This document shows positions 28,490 to 36,842 of a DNA stretch of 64,000 nucleotides, in pieces. Position 1 is the stretch's first letter, and each line of letters starts with the position of its first letter. The DNA is taken from NCBI GenBank assembly GCA_963830485.1, contig CAWHNE010000029.1, positions 372,001 to 436,000 of the forward strand, read 5' to 3'. The stretch comes from CAIWHR01 sp963830485. Lineage in GTDB: Bacteria > Pseudomonadota > Gammaproteobacteria > Burkholderiales > Casimicrobiaceae. The translations under genes and the position numbers were made by a program. The notes beneath the pieces are model-generated. The model made no database searches, was not told where the DNA came from, and worked only from the letters and a program-made list of their open reading frames with translations.

Positions 28490-29159
28490 ATGGGCCAATG
28501 GATCGAGCTCGCCGCGGCCGACGGCACCCGCATCTCGGCCTGGCGCGCGGATCCGGCCGGCACGGCCGCGCGGCGCGCTCGTCGTCGCGCAGGAGATCTT
28601 CGGCGTCAACAGCCATATCCGCAGCGTCTGCGACGGCTTCGCCGCCGACGGCTACGTCGCGCTCGCGCCGGCGCTCTTCGACCGGTACGAGACGGAGGTC
28701 GACATCGGCTACACGCCGGAGGACATCGCGAAAGGGCGCGAACTCAAGGCGCGCGCCGGAATCGATAACGCACTCCTCGACGTCGCGGCGGCGCGCGATG
28801 CCGTGGCCTCCAGCGGCAAGGTCGCGGTGATCGGCTACTGCTGGGGCGGCTACGTCGCATGGATGGCGGCCGCACGCGAGAGCGGCTTCGCATGCGCGAT
28901 CCCCTATTACGGCGGCGGGATCCTCGAGGCGAAAGGTGAGCATCCGCGCTGCCCCGTGCTGGCGCATTTCGGCGAGCAGGACAAGGGGATTCCGGTCGCG
29001 GGCGTGCGCGAGCTGGCAGCGGCGCATCCCGAAGCGCAGGTGTTCATCTACGCCGCCGACCATGGCTTCAACTGCGACCAGCGCGCGGCGTTCAATGCGG
29101 CGGCGGCGAAGCTCGCGCGCGAGCGCACGCTCGAGTTCCTGCGCCGGCACGTGGGCTGA
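28490..29159 (+). CDS. Dienelactone hydrolase family protein (one frameshift)
   Basis: An alpha/beta hydrolase of about 222 residues. Landmarks: MGQWIELAAADGTRISAW, ALVVAQEIFGVNSHIRSVCD, GYVALAPALFDRYETEVDIG, the Cys nucleophile motif VAVIGYCWGGYVAWMAA, LAHFGEQDKGIP with the Asp, and YAADHGFNCDQRAAF with the His. The Cys/Asp/His triad is thus complete. The frame changes near 28568 (one extra base). The ribosome site is AAGGAG. It lies 20 bases after the transporter stop and is probably in the same operon. Family members open dienelactones in aromatic degradation, but many have other substrates. Confidence 0.87.
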
Positions 29160-29165
29160 GCCGCT

Positions 29166-31520
29166 CTAGGCGGCGACGAGCGCCGGCGTCGACGGGGGCT
29201 TGCGCGCCGCGAGCGAATCGAGCGCCGCGCTGACGGCGCGGTCGAACAGCGGCACCGGCTCGACGACGAGCGACGCGCGCCCCGAGCCGAGCTCGAACGC
29301 GAGCTCCTCCGGCGAGAAGACGAACGCCTGCGTGCGCGAGCGGCTCGTGAACACGTACTTGGATCGCAGCGGGCTCACCCACGACAGCCGCGCGTTCACG
29401 GCGGCATCGCCCGGCGCGAACGTGAGCCACGTGCCGACGGCCATCTCGCTCACGAAGTCGTGCACGTTCGCAAGAGGTGCCGGTGCGGGTGTTGCGGTTC
29501 GGGGAGCGCTCGGCGGCGCGGCCTCGGTCGGCACCGGGGTGGCAGGCGCAGCGCCCGTGCGCGCCGGAGCGCCTGGGGCCGGGGTGACAGGCGGCTTCAG
29601 CGCTGCCATGTGCAGCGCGTAGAGCGCATCGAAGAATGATTTCGCGCGATCGGCGGGAACGGTCACCGCGGCGCAGCCGCGGCGCAATCCTCCGATCAGG
29701 CTCGGGATCATCTTCGTGAGGCGCGCCTTCTGCGCGGTGCGCTCCTTGACCTCGATGCTCCAGAGCAGCTCGTCGAGCGTGGCGAGCGCGGCGCGCGAGG
29801 CGTCGCTGTCGACGCCGTCCTTCTTCGTCAGGGCGGTGAGGTAATCGGCCCACACGGTCTCGGCGAACGTGCGCACCTCGAACGGGAGCTCGAGGCCGGC
29901 CAACCGGTCGCGCACGAGCGCGCGAACGTGCGCGCGGTCGGCCTCGCCTTCCTCCGCGGCCAGCGCGACGGCGACGTGGTCGTTGAGCGCGGGCGCGGCT
30001 TCGCGCCGCTCGGCATCGAGGAACGCGACGAGCTCCCGGTCGGCGCGCTCGAACACGCCGACGTCGATCTCGAAATCGCGGCAGACACCTTCGACGGCGC
30101 CAGCCGCCGCCGTCTCGAACGCGTCGCCGTACGCGTCGTTCGCGTTCGCGCCGATCGCGCCTTCGGCCAGGTGATCGAGCAGCGCGCGCGCCGGATGCCG
30201 ATGGTCCGAGAAGAACGTGCGGTCGAGCAGCGCTGCCTTGACGATCGGAACCTGCAGCCGCCCGAAGAGCCGGCGCTGGCGCTCGGGGATCGACGGATCG
30301 CGGAAGACGTAGTCGAAAAGGAGGGCGATGACGTCCATCGCGATGCGGTCCGCGGGATTGGCGACCTGAGGCGTGACCGCGGCCCGGATGTGCGGGACCA
30401 GGTTCTGGGGCACCGCGGGCGCGGCATCGCCGGGCGCCGGCGGGGGCATGGCCTGCAGCAGCGCCGCGGGCAGGTCGAGCCGCTGCCACTCGCCCAACGT
30501 CGAGAAGAGCGGCGTCGACGAACCGAGCGCCATCATGGGGTCGAGGTCCGGGAAATCCCCTGCCGCGGTGGGCTGCTCGGCCGTGACGTCGCCGGCCGAG
30601 CGCTTCCCGAGTTCTGCCAGCGCGGCGAGCCCGGCGAGGATGGCGGGCGCGGGCACCGGCGCGCCGGGCGCGGGTGTCGTGGCGGCTCCGAGCTCGGTGC
30701 TTCCAGCGGCCGGCGTGCCAGCGGCGTCTGCGGCCGCCGGAACCACGACGTCGGTCGGCAACGGGCCCGCCTCGGAGAGCATCCGCGAGAATGTCGGCAG
30801 GAGGTCCTTGTCGTCGGCGGGCCGAAATTCGCTGCGCGCGCGCAGTGCCGCCTTCATGTCCGGCAGCACACCGCGGTCGGCGAGGCTGCGGTTGAGCGAG
30901 ATGTAGATCTTGTTGATCGCGGGGGTGAGGTCGGACAGCAAGCGCACCAACAACGGGCGCCATACGCGCGGGTTCGGATACACGCTCCGCGACGTCGCGC
31001 CGAGCGCGTCCAGCGCGTAGCTTGGATCGAAGGGATTGTCCTGCTCGCGCGACGGTGCCGGGCGCAGCACCGCGACGCGCGCGTCGAGCGCTGCCGTCTC
31101 GCGCCGGGCAAAACGGTGCAGGAAGGCGGTGGCCTCGACGAGCGCTGCCTGCTTCTCCTGGTCGAACGGCGACATGACCGTCAGCGTCGCTGCCGACGCG
31201 TCCCCGTCCGGCCGGCGGCCGCGGCGCCGCGAGCCCTTCATCCACCGGTCGAACGCTTCGCCGACCGCGAGCTCGAAGCGCTCCAGCCATTCCGCGCGTT
31301 TCGCGACAAACGACGCAATCTCGCGGTCGGGCAGAATCGTCGTCGCCTCGAACAGGTCGCCCGCCATCTCGAGCGAGCCGAACGCCGCCTCGACCAGGCG
31401 CGACGAGTAGGCGTCGAAGCACACGCGCAGCAACGCCCGTGCCTCGTCCGGATCGGGAACACGGTCCAACGGGCCGTCATGCGGCAACGGCGACTCAGCG
31501 ACCGATTTAGGATCGGACAT
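29166..31520 (-). CDS. DUF1631 family protein
   Basis: A 784-residue intact cytosolic protein. Recognised by its opening CFDAYSSRLVEAAFGSLEMA and AINKIYISLNRSLADRGVLP, the central PADRIAMDVIALLFDYVFRD and IPERQRRLFGRLQVPIVKAA, and the C-terminal AVGTWLTFAPGDAAVNARLS and KYVFTSRSRTQAFVFSPEEL. A long Ala/Pro-rich linker around residues 240-340 separates the halves. The C-terminal segment (SWVSPLRSKYVFTSRSR) resembles a PilZ-like beta fold, which is an inference. DUF1631 proteins are widespread in beta- and gammaproteobacteria with no established function. The stop is only seven bases from the convergent hydrolase stop. Confidence 0.85.
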   Translation of the reverse strand: MSDPKSVAESPLPHDGPLDRVPDPDEARALLRVCFDAYSSRLVEAAFGSLEMAGDLFEATTILPDREIASFVAKRAEWLERFELAVGEAFDRWMKGSRRRGRRPDGDASAATLTVMSPFDQEKQAALVEATAFLHRFARRETAALDARVAVLRPAPSREQDNPFDPSYALDALGATSRSVYPNPRVWRPLLVRLLSDLTPAINKIYISLNRSLADRGVLPDMKAALRARSEFRPADDKDLLPTFSRMLSEAGPLPTDVVVPAAADAAGTPAAGSTELGAATTPAPGAPVPAPAILAGLAALAELGKRSAGDVTAEQPTAAGDFPDLDPMMALGSSTPLFSTLGEWQRLDLPAALLQAMPPPAPGDAAPAVPQNLVPHIRAAVTPQVANPADRIAMDVIALLFDYVFRDPSIPERQRRLFGRLQVPIVKAALLDRTFFSDHRHPARALLDHLAEGAIGANANDAYGDAFETAAAGAVEGVCRDFEIDVGVFERADRELVAFLDAERREAAPALNDHVAVALAAEEGEADRAHVRALVRDRLAGLELPFEVRTFAETVWADYLTALTKKDGVDSDASRAALATLDELLWSIEVKERTAQKARLTKMIPSLIGGLRRGCAAVTVPADRAKSFFDALYALHMAALKPPVTPAPGAPARTGAAPATPVPTEAAPPSAPRTATPAPAPLANVHDFVSEMAVGTWLTFAPGDAAVNARLSWVSPLRSKYVFTSRSRTQAFVFSPEELAFELGSGRASLVVEPVPLFDRAVSAALDSLAARKPPSTPALVAA

Positions 31521-32101
31521 GGCCTCGGATCGCCGATGGAATCGACCATTCTAGCGGTTGCGCCGCGACCCGGCGCCCCAGCCTGGCACATGCGCCGTTC
31601 CTGCATTCTCGTCCATGATCGATTCGGAGATCGCGCCGCAGGCTGCTCCAAAGATGGCTCCGCCCGCACCGTCCGGGCGGGCAGGCGGCGCGGTGGCGCG
31701 GGGGGCGGGGTGCACGGCGGCACATGCAGCAGCATGAGCAAGGCAGATGCCAGGGACCATGCCTGCCGCGAAGGGCGGTCGGTTCCATCCGCCGGACGGC
31801 GCCTCGGCGCGGGCTTTCGCCCCGCCAACCGCAGGTCCGCCGCGTGAGCGCCATGGGGCACATCGGGTTCTCGCGGCTCGTCGCGGAATGCCGGGGCGGG
31901 CCCGCCCGGCGCGCGCTCGGGCTGCCGTAGTGGCGCGAGCGGCGCGGCCTCCGCACCGCCAGCGGGGAATTGTTGCACCGAGCTGTCGGCCGCCTGCGGC
32001 GACTCGCGATCGCTCGCTCCCCCTTGCCTTCAGGTCGGGGCCCCGGCGCGCCGCTCGCGCCGTTAGCCGTGTCCCACGAATGGCGTCTCCGGCGCCATCG
32101 G
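31521..32101. other. Gene-free region between DUF1631 and the SDR gene
   Basis: About 580 bases with no supported gene. The open frames here lack ribosome sites and recognisable protein features. The only structure I see is at its right end: 32063-32098 repeats, on the minus strand, the last twelve codons including the stop of the adjacent SDR gene. The rest may hold promoter sequence for the DUF1631 gene, but no convincing hexamers were found. Confidence 0.4.
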
Positions 32102-32137
32102 CTAGCCGCGCCCGACGAACGGCATCTTCGTCGCCAT
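32063..32137 (-). repeat. Tandem copy of the SDR gene's last twelve codons
   Basis: Copy 1 (32102-32137) is the C-terminal end of the SDR gene, MATKMPFVGRG plus stop. Copy 2 (32063-32098) would encode MAPETPFVGHG plus stop. Both are 36 bases, in the same frame and separated by three bases. They match at 28 of 36 positions. It looks like an old duplication or a replaced C-terminus. Confidence 0.55.
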
Positions 32138-32860
32138 GATCGTCATGAACTGGACGTTCGCATCCGGGGGCAGGCTCGCCATGTAGAGCACGGCCGACGC
32201 GACGTGCGCGACGTCCATCAGCGGCTCGACCGCGATCGCGCCGTGCGCTTGCGGAACCCCCTTCGCCATCCTCGCGGCCATGTCGGTCGCCGCATTGCCG
32301 ATGTCGATCTGGCCGCACGCGATGTCGTACTTGCGGCCGTCGAGCGACGTCGACTTGGTGAGCCCGGTGATCGCGTGCTTGGTCGCCGTGTAAGGCGCCG
32401 AGTTCGGCCGCGGCGCGTGCGCGGAGATCGAACCGTTGTTGATGATCCGGCCGCCGCGCGGATCCTGCTGCTTCATCATCCGGAAGGCCTCCTGCGTGCA
32501 CAGGAAGGCGCCGGTGAGGTTGATGTCGACGACGGCTCGCCACTGCTCGATCGTTAACTCGTCGAGGTCGACCGCGGGCGCGCCGATGCCCGCGTTGTTG
32601 AACAGCAAATCGAGGCGCCCGAAGGCCTCCTGCGTGCGCGCGAAAAGGGCGCGCACCGACGCCGCGTCGGCAACGTCGGTCGGGACCGCGATCGCGCGGG
32701 CCGCGGGCGCGCCCGCGGCAGCGATCGCCTGCTCGAGCGGCTCGGCGCGGCGCCCGGCGAGCGCGACCGCATAGCCTGCGTCCAGGAGCGCGAGCGCGAC
32801 GGCCTTGCCGATGCCGGTACCGGCACCGGTGACAACGGCGATGGGGGGTCTCGTGCTCAT
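32102..32860 (-). CDS. Short-chain dehydrogenase/reductase
   Basis: A 252-residue classical SDR. NAD(P) binding: AVVTGAGTGIGKAVALALL and the adenine-side RLDLLFNNAGIGAPAVD. Catalytic residues: Ser in INNGSISAHAPRPN and Tyr/Lys in SAPYTATKHAITGLTKS. The dinucleotide-specific loop LAGRRAEPLEQ (Arg-Arg after the second strand) suggests NADP(H). The start at 32860 (GGAGAA ribosome site) is preferred to the upstream frame start. The substrate is unknown. Its C-terminus MPFVGRG is repeated just downstream. Confidence 0.9.
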   Translation of the reverse strand: MSTRPPIAVVTGAGTGIGKAVALALLDAGYAVALAGRRAEPLEQAIAAAGAPAARAIAVPTDVADAASVRALFARTQEAFGRLDLLFNNAGIGAPAVDLDELTIEQWRAVVDINLTGAFLCTQEAFRMMKQQDPRGGRIINNGSISAHAPRPNSAPYTATKHAITGLTKSTSLDGRKYDIACGQIDIGNAATDMAARMAKGVPQAHGAIAVEPLMDVAHVASAVLYMASLPPDANVQFMTIMATKMPFVGRG

Positions 32861-32927
32861 GGGGCGGGGTTCTCCGTCAAGGGCGAAGCGGCGGGGACGC
32901 GTCACGCCGCGTCCGTGGCGCGTCGAC

Positions 32928-33557
32928 TTACTTCGCCGCGGGCTTCGGCGCGGGCGGCTCGACTTTGACTTTCCAGGCGCGCTCGCGTGACTTCGCTTCC
33001 TGGACCTGCTCGCTGTTCATCTTGGCCGCCACATCCGCGACGGCGCGGGCGGCGTCCGAGCGGATGCCGCCCGCCGGCAGCGCATAGATCGCGAGATCGA
33101 TCCACTTGAGCGCCTCGACGTTGTCCAGCGGGACGCCGTCGCCGCTGGCGTAAAGCAACCCGAGGTTCAGTTGCGCGAGCGGAATGCCCTGTTCGGCGGC
33201 GCGCCGAAACCACTTGGCGGCGGCCGCCATGTCCTTGCGCACGCCGGCACCTTCGACGTAGCTCGCGCCGAGGTTGTACTGGGCCATCGGCTCACCCTGC
33301 TCGGCAGCGCGTTCGAACCAGAGCGCCGCCTCGGCGTCATTCGGCGCCACGCCCTTGCCCTCGGCGTACATGACGCCGACCCGGTACTGCGCTTCCCGGT
33401 CGCCGGCCTGCGCAAGGGGGCGCCACACCTGAATCGCCTTCAGGTAGTCCTTCTCCTGATAGGCGTCGAGACCATCCTCCATCGGGCCCGCCAGCGCGGT
33501 CGCAACGACCGTTGCCGCCAGCGCCGCGGCGGCGCAGCGAACGACACCGAATATCAT
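32928..33557 (-). CDS. Sel1-repeat (TPR-like) exported protein
   Basis: 209 residues with a signal peptide (IFGVVRCAAAALAATVVATA). Three Sel1 repeats follow: AQYRVGVMYAEGKGVAPNDA, AQYNLGASYVEGAGVRKDMA and AQLNLGLLYASGDGVPLDNV. A helical tail ends PPAPKPAAK. Sel1 proteins are periplasmic scaffolds or adaptors for other proteins; the partner is not indicated by the neighbours. The start at 33557 is chosen because it begins the signal peptide. Confidence 0.85.
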   Translation of the reverse strand: MIFGVVRCAAAALAATVVATALAGPMEDGLDAYQEKDYLKAIQVWRPLAQAGDREAQYRVGVMYAEGKGVAPNDAEAALWFERAAEQGEPMAQYNLGASYVEGAGVRKDMAAAAKWFRRAAEQGIPLAQLNLGLLYASGDGVPLDNVEALKWIDLAIYALPAGGIRSDAARAVADVAAKMNSEQVQEAKSRERAWKVKVEPPAPKPAAK

Positions 33558-33665
33558 GGGAATTGCGGGGGATTGGAACAGGCGTGAATGGTAACCCGGC
33601 AAGTGCCCCCGCGGGAGTGGTCTACAGCATTCCGACTATCGGTCGACGCCAACGAAATACCCGTG

Positions 33666-33687
33666 TTATGATGACAACGTCATAATC
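33666..33687. promoter_or_regulatory. AT-rich palindromic operator-like site
   Basis: TTATGA (33666-33671) and TCATAA (33680-33685) form an inverted repeat, containing ATGAC-AAC-GTCAT. The site lies between the divergent Sel1-protein and zinc-ribbon-protein genes, 20-41 bases before the latter's start. The sequence ATGACAA-N3-CATAATC (33671-33687) recurs at 52411-52427 upstream of another uncharacterised gene. Confidence 0.45.
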
Positions 33688-33706
33688 GCACGGGCCGGAG
33701 GGCAGC

Positions 33707-34552
33707 GTGGACGGGGCAGGGACGATCTCAGGGCGTTGGGCGCTTGCAGCGGGCCGGGCAGCGATCGAAGGGTGCCGCATTTGTCACGGACCCACACTCC
33801 CCGGCACGCGCCTGTGCACGCAATGCAAGGCCGCGCTCAAGCGCGCGCGGCAGGAAACCGTCTCCGAGCTGGTGCCGCCGCTGAAACGGTCGGCGCCCCG
33901 CGCGGGGACGCGGCAGCGCGCGCCGCGCGCGACGGTGGCAGCGCCCGAGCGGGCGCGAATCAGCCCACTCGCACTGCGCGGGACCGCGCTTGTCCTCCTG
34001 CTTTTCGCCGCCGTGGCAGTCGCCTTCGGCGCGCTGCGCTTCGCGCAACCGGCTGCCTCCCTCCCGGATGCGCAGGAAGCGCAGGCTGTCCCATCGGCGA
34101 CGCCCTCGCCGTCGCCCCGCGAAGCGCCTCCCCCGTCCCGGACTGACCTGGTGCTTGGCCCGTCTCAATCCGCTGCGCCGCCATCGGCCACCAAGGCCGG
34201 TCCGCCCCAGGAGGCCCGGCGCACCGCGGCGCCCACGGCGCCGGCGCGACCGCCGGCATCGGGCCAACCCATCGAAGCTCCACCGACCCCAACCGCTCGC
34301 GCGATCGCGCTCTTCGCGGTGGCCCCTGAACCGGCACCGCCGCAACCGGCGGTCGCGCCCGCGCCAGTCGCGCCTCCGGCACCGGTCCCGGACCGCTGGC
34401 AGCTGATGGCGGACGCGATTTCGCAATGCGGGCGCCAAGGGTTCCTCGCGGGCGTCATCTGCGAGCAGCGCGTCCGTCTACAGTATTGCGAAGGCTATTG
34501 GGGCCAGGCGGCGCAGTGCCCGAGCGGGATTCCCAACGACCACGGCCGCTAG
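33707..34552 (+). CDS. Zinc-ribbon, membrane and Pro-rich protein with Cys-rich C-terminal domain
   Basis: 281 residues from a GTG start with a GGAGGG ribosome site. N-terminal zinc ribbon: GCRICHGPTLPGTRLCTQCK (CxxC...CxxC). A transmembrane segment (ALRGTALVLLLFAAVAVAFG) lies at about residues 88-110. A 100-residue Ala/Pro-rich linker follows, then a compact C-terminal domain with four cysteines: SQCGRQGFLAGVICEQRVRL and YCEGYWGQAAQCPSG. The ribbon would be cytosolic and the Cys domain periplasmic. I do not know a function; the layout suggests a signal or scaffold protein spanning the inner membrane. Confidence 0.7.
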   Translation: MDGAGTISGRWALAAGRAAIEGCRICHGPTLPGTRLCTQCKAALKRARQETVSELVPPLKRSAPRAGTRQRAPRATVAAPERARISPLALRGTALVLLLFAAVAVAFGALRFAQPAASLPDAQEAQAVPSATPSPSPREAPPPSRTDLVLGPSQSAAPPSATKAGPPQEARRTAAPTAPARPPASGQPIEAPPTPTARAIALFAVAPEPAPPQPAVAPAPVAPPAPVPDRWQLMADAISQCGRQGFLAGVICEQRVRLQYCEGYWGQAAQCPSGIPNDHGR

Positions 34553-34650
34553 CTGAAATCGCATCCTCCGCGGCGCGCAGGCCGCGGTGGCGCGCGTTCC
34601 CTCTCTCCCGGTAAGATGAACCTCTTGCCGCTGAAGGAGCCGTTCGCGCC

Positions 34651-35334
34651 ATGGCCCCACCTCGTAGACCGGTCGCGCGCAGGCGTCCCGCCAGTCGCGC
34701 CGCTGCGTCGCCGCCGCCGGCTTCCGCGCCCGAGCTTCCGCTCGCCGGCATCGCGACGCAGGTGCGCGCGTGGACGGACTCGGTGCTCGGCATCGCAGGG
34801 GCCGCGGCCGATGCGTCGCTGAGCGCCGCCAAGGCAATCCTCGTCAAGCCCGAGCAGCGCGCCGCGCTCGAGAAGACCGGCGCGGTGCTGCGCGGCATGC
34901 GCGAGGCCGCGGGGCTGAGCTTGAAGCAAGTCGGCGACGCGATCGATCTCAAGGACCCGACGCTGCTCGATCTCGTCGAGCACGGCAAGGTCGCGCTGCC
35001 GTTCGAGATCATCCTCCGGCTCGCCTCGGTGCTGGGCCGCAACGATCCGATCTCCTTCGTGATGCGCTTCACGCGCTCGTACAACCCCGACGTGTGGCAC
35101 ACGCTCGAGAACCTCGGCATCGGGCGCTTCGCCGTGCAGGCGGGGCGCGAGCGGGAGTTCGCGAACATCTATCGCGGCAGCGACCTTGCCCGGCGACTGA
35201 CCGACGACGAATTCGCCGCCGTGCTCGCGTTCGTGCGCGCGGCCTTCGAGCTCGCGCTCACCTTTCGTGGCGCGGGCGGGTCGGAGCGACCGCGCGAGGG
35301 CAAGCGCGTGCCGCCGGCAAGGAGCCCGAGATGA
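34651..35334 (+). CDS. XRE-family helix-turn-helix regulator
   Basis: 227 residues. The basic, Ala/Pro-rich N-terminus is likely flexible. The HTH is at about residues 78-128: GAVLRGMREAAGLSLKQVGD, AIDLKDPTLLDLVEHGKVAL and PFEIILRLASVLGRNDPISF. A helical C-terminal part follows (IYRGSDLARRLTDDEFAAVL). It probably binds DNA to repress or activate a small regulon. Its stop overlaps the start of the Vgb-like gene (ATGA), so they are co-translated. Confidence 0.8.
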   Translation: MAPPRRPVARRRPASRAAASPPPASAPELPLAGIATQVRAWTDSVLGIAGAAADASLSAAKAILVKPEQRAALEKTGAVLRGMREAAGLSLKQVGDAIDLKDPTLLDLVEHGKVALPFEIILRLASVLGRNDPISFVMRFTRSYNPDVWHTLENLGIGRFAVQAGREREFANIYRGSDLARRLTDDEFAAVLAFVRAAFELALTFRGAGGSERPREGKRVPPARSPR

Positions 35335-36317
35335 CGATCATTGCCCTTGCGCCGGCGCGAGCCGGCTGCGCGCTCGCTGCCGTTGCCGTGCTCGCGGTCT
35401 CGCTCACCGCGCGGGCCGCGGAGCCCGTCTACTTCGACGTCGCGCGTGACGCGCGCCCGCACGACGTCGCGGCCGCGCCCGCTGCGGGTGGCCCCGTCTA
35501 CTACACGGCGCAGTCGACCGGCAAGCTCGGAATCCTCGATCCCGCGACGCGCAAGTTCGACGAGATTCCGCTCGGGCGTAACTCGGCGCCGCACGGCGTG
35601 GTCGTCGGCCCCGATGGCGCGCCGTGGATCACCGATGGCGGCCAGAACGCGATCGTCCGCGTCGATCCGGCGACGCGCGTGGTGCGCGTGTTTCCGCTGC
35701 CGTCCGACGTCGAATACGCCAACCTGAACACGCTCACGTTCGACGCGAAGGGGCGCGTGTGGTTCACGGGGCAGAGCGGCTACTACGGCCGGCTCGTCCC
35801 CGCGACCGGCGACATGAAGGTATGGAAGGCGCCGCGCGGCCGCGGGCCGTACGGCATCGCGACCACGCCGCGCGGCGACGTCTACTACGCGTCGCTCGCG
35901 GGAAATCACATCGCGCGCATCGATACGGAGACCGGCGAGGCGACCGTGATCGAGCCGCCGACGCCGCGCCAGGGCGCGCGTCGCGTCTGGTCCGATTCAC
36001 GGGGCCGGATCTGGGTGAGCTACTGGAACACCGGGCAGGTCGGCATGTACGACCCCGCGACGAAAGCGTGGCGCGAGTGGACGCTGCCCGGCAGTTCGCC
36101 GCGCGCCTATTCGGTGTGGGTCGACCCTGCCGACAAGGTCTGGTTGACCGAATGGACGGCGAACGCGATCGTCCGCTTCGATCCGGTGACCGAGAAATTC
36201 GACGTCTATCCTTCGAACCGCTCGGGCGCCGACGTGCGACAGATGCTCGGGCGGGCGGGCGAGGCATGGGGTGCGGAATCGGGCAACGCACGCCTCGTAA
36301 TGATCCCGGCGAAGTAG
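35331..36317 (+). CDS. Vgb/SMP-30-like beta-propeller protein, exported
   Basis: 328 intact residues. A signal peptide (AGCALAAVAVLAVSLTARA) precedes repeated propeller blades of the streptogramin-lyase (Vgb) type: GPVYYTAQSTGKLGILDPAT, APWITDGGQNAIVRVDPATR, GRVWFTGQSGYYGRLVPATG and KVWLTEWTANAIVRFDPVTE. Only a few family members are true lyases; most are of unknown function, and the periplasmic location here argues against antibiotic inactivation in the cytosol. It starts at ATG 35331 (AAGGAG ribosome site), overlapping the XRE gene stop. Confidence 0.82.
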   Translation: MTIIALAPARAGCALAAVAVLAVSLTARAAEPVYFDVARDARPHDVAAAPAAGGPVYYTAQSTGKLGILDPATRKFDEIPLGRNSAPHGVVVGPDGAPWITDGGQNAIVRVDPATRVVRVFPLPSDVEYANLNTLTFDAKGRVWFTGQSGYYGRLVPATGDMKVWKAPRGRGPYGIATTPRGDVYYASLAGNHIARIDTETGEATVIEPPTPRQGARRVWSDSRGRIWVSYWNTGQVGMYDPATKAWREWTLPGSSPRAYSVWVDPADKVWLTEWTANAIVRFDPVTEKFDVYPSNRSGADVRQMLGRAGEAWGAESGNARLVMIPAK

Positions 36318-36345
36318 CGCACGCGGGCGCGCGTCCACCCGCAAC

Positions 36346-36389
36346 GGCGGAAGGCTCCTCCGCGTTGCTTGCGGAATCAGGCTTCCGCC
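36346..36389. terminator. Hairpin after the Vgb-like gene
   Basis: GGCGGAAG (36346-36353) pairs with CTTCCGCC (36382-36389), with further CTCCGC/GCGGA pairing inside. It lies between the convergent Vgb-like (stop 36317) and dodecin (stop 36492) genes. No U-tract is present; the remainder of 36318-36491 shows nothing else. Confidence 0.3.
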
Positions 36390-36491
36390 CGCGCGGGCTC
36401 TACTGCGCGGCGATGCGGGTGACGGCGGGCTCGTGCACCGCGTGCGGCGTCGAGTGCGCGCCACACGCGGCACGCCGGTTCCGGTGTCCTG

Positions 36492-36716
36492 CTAGCCCTC
36501 GTACTTGAACGACAGCTGGACGCGGGCCCGATAGGCGACGGCCTTGCCGCCCTCGATCTTCATGTCGAGCTTGGAGATCTCGGCGATGCGCAGATCGCGC
36601 AGCGACCGGCTCGCCGCGGCGACTGCGTTGTTCGCCGCATCCTCCCACGATTTGGTGCTGGTGCCGATGACTTCGGTCACCCGGTAGATTCCGTCGGCCG
36701 CGCTCTTCTTCGCCAT
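36492..36716 (-). CDS. Dodecin (flavin-binding dodecamer)
   Basis: A 74-residue dodecin: GIYRVTEVIGTSTKSWEDAA, NNAVAAASRSLRDLRIAEIS and KLDMKIEGGKAVAYRARVQL. The conserved Trp in KSWEDA stacks on the flavin. Dodecins form hollow dodecamers that store or buffer flavins. A stand-alone gene, convergent with the Vgb-like gene. Confidence 0.93.
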   Translation of the reverse strand: MAKKSAADGIYRVTEVIGTSTKSWEDAANNAVAAASRSLRDLRIAEISKLDMKIEGGKAVAYRARVQLSFKYEG

Positions 36717-36842
36717 GATGTCCTCGTCCTTGTCGTTGTTGGGCCCTGCGGCGGCGGCGTACCGCGCCCGCAGGGTGCCAAACCATCATACGCGCGCCCG
36801 GAGACGGCGTCCTGCTGCACCGCGGCATCGCGCGCGGGCGGA

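Noticed and set aside
29928..31847. 639-residue open frame on the plus strand
   Set aside because: It is antisense to the DUF1631 gene, Arg/Gly-rich, with no ribosome site or recognisable motif.
31521..32062. Small open frames in the DUF1631-SDR gap
   Set aside because: No ribosome site, Arg/Ala/Pro-rich in every frame, and no recognisable protein pattern.
35331..36317. Streptogramin (virginiamycin) resistance lyase
   Set aside because: The propeller is Vgb-like but the protein is exported, and most such proteins are not lyases; the catalytic residues cannot be confirmed by eye.
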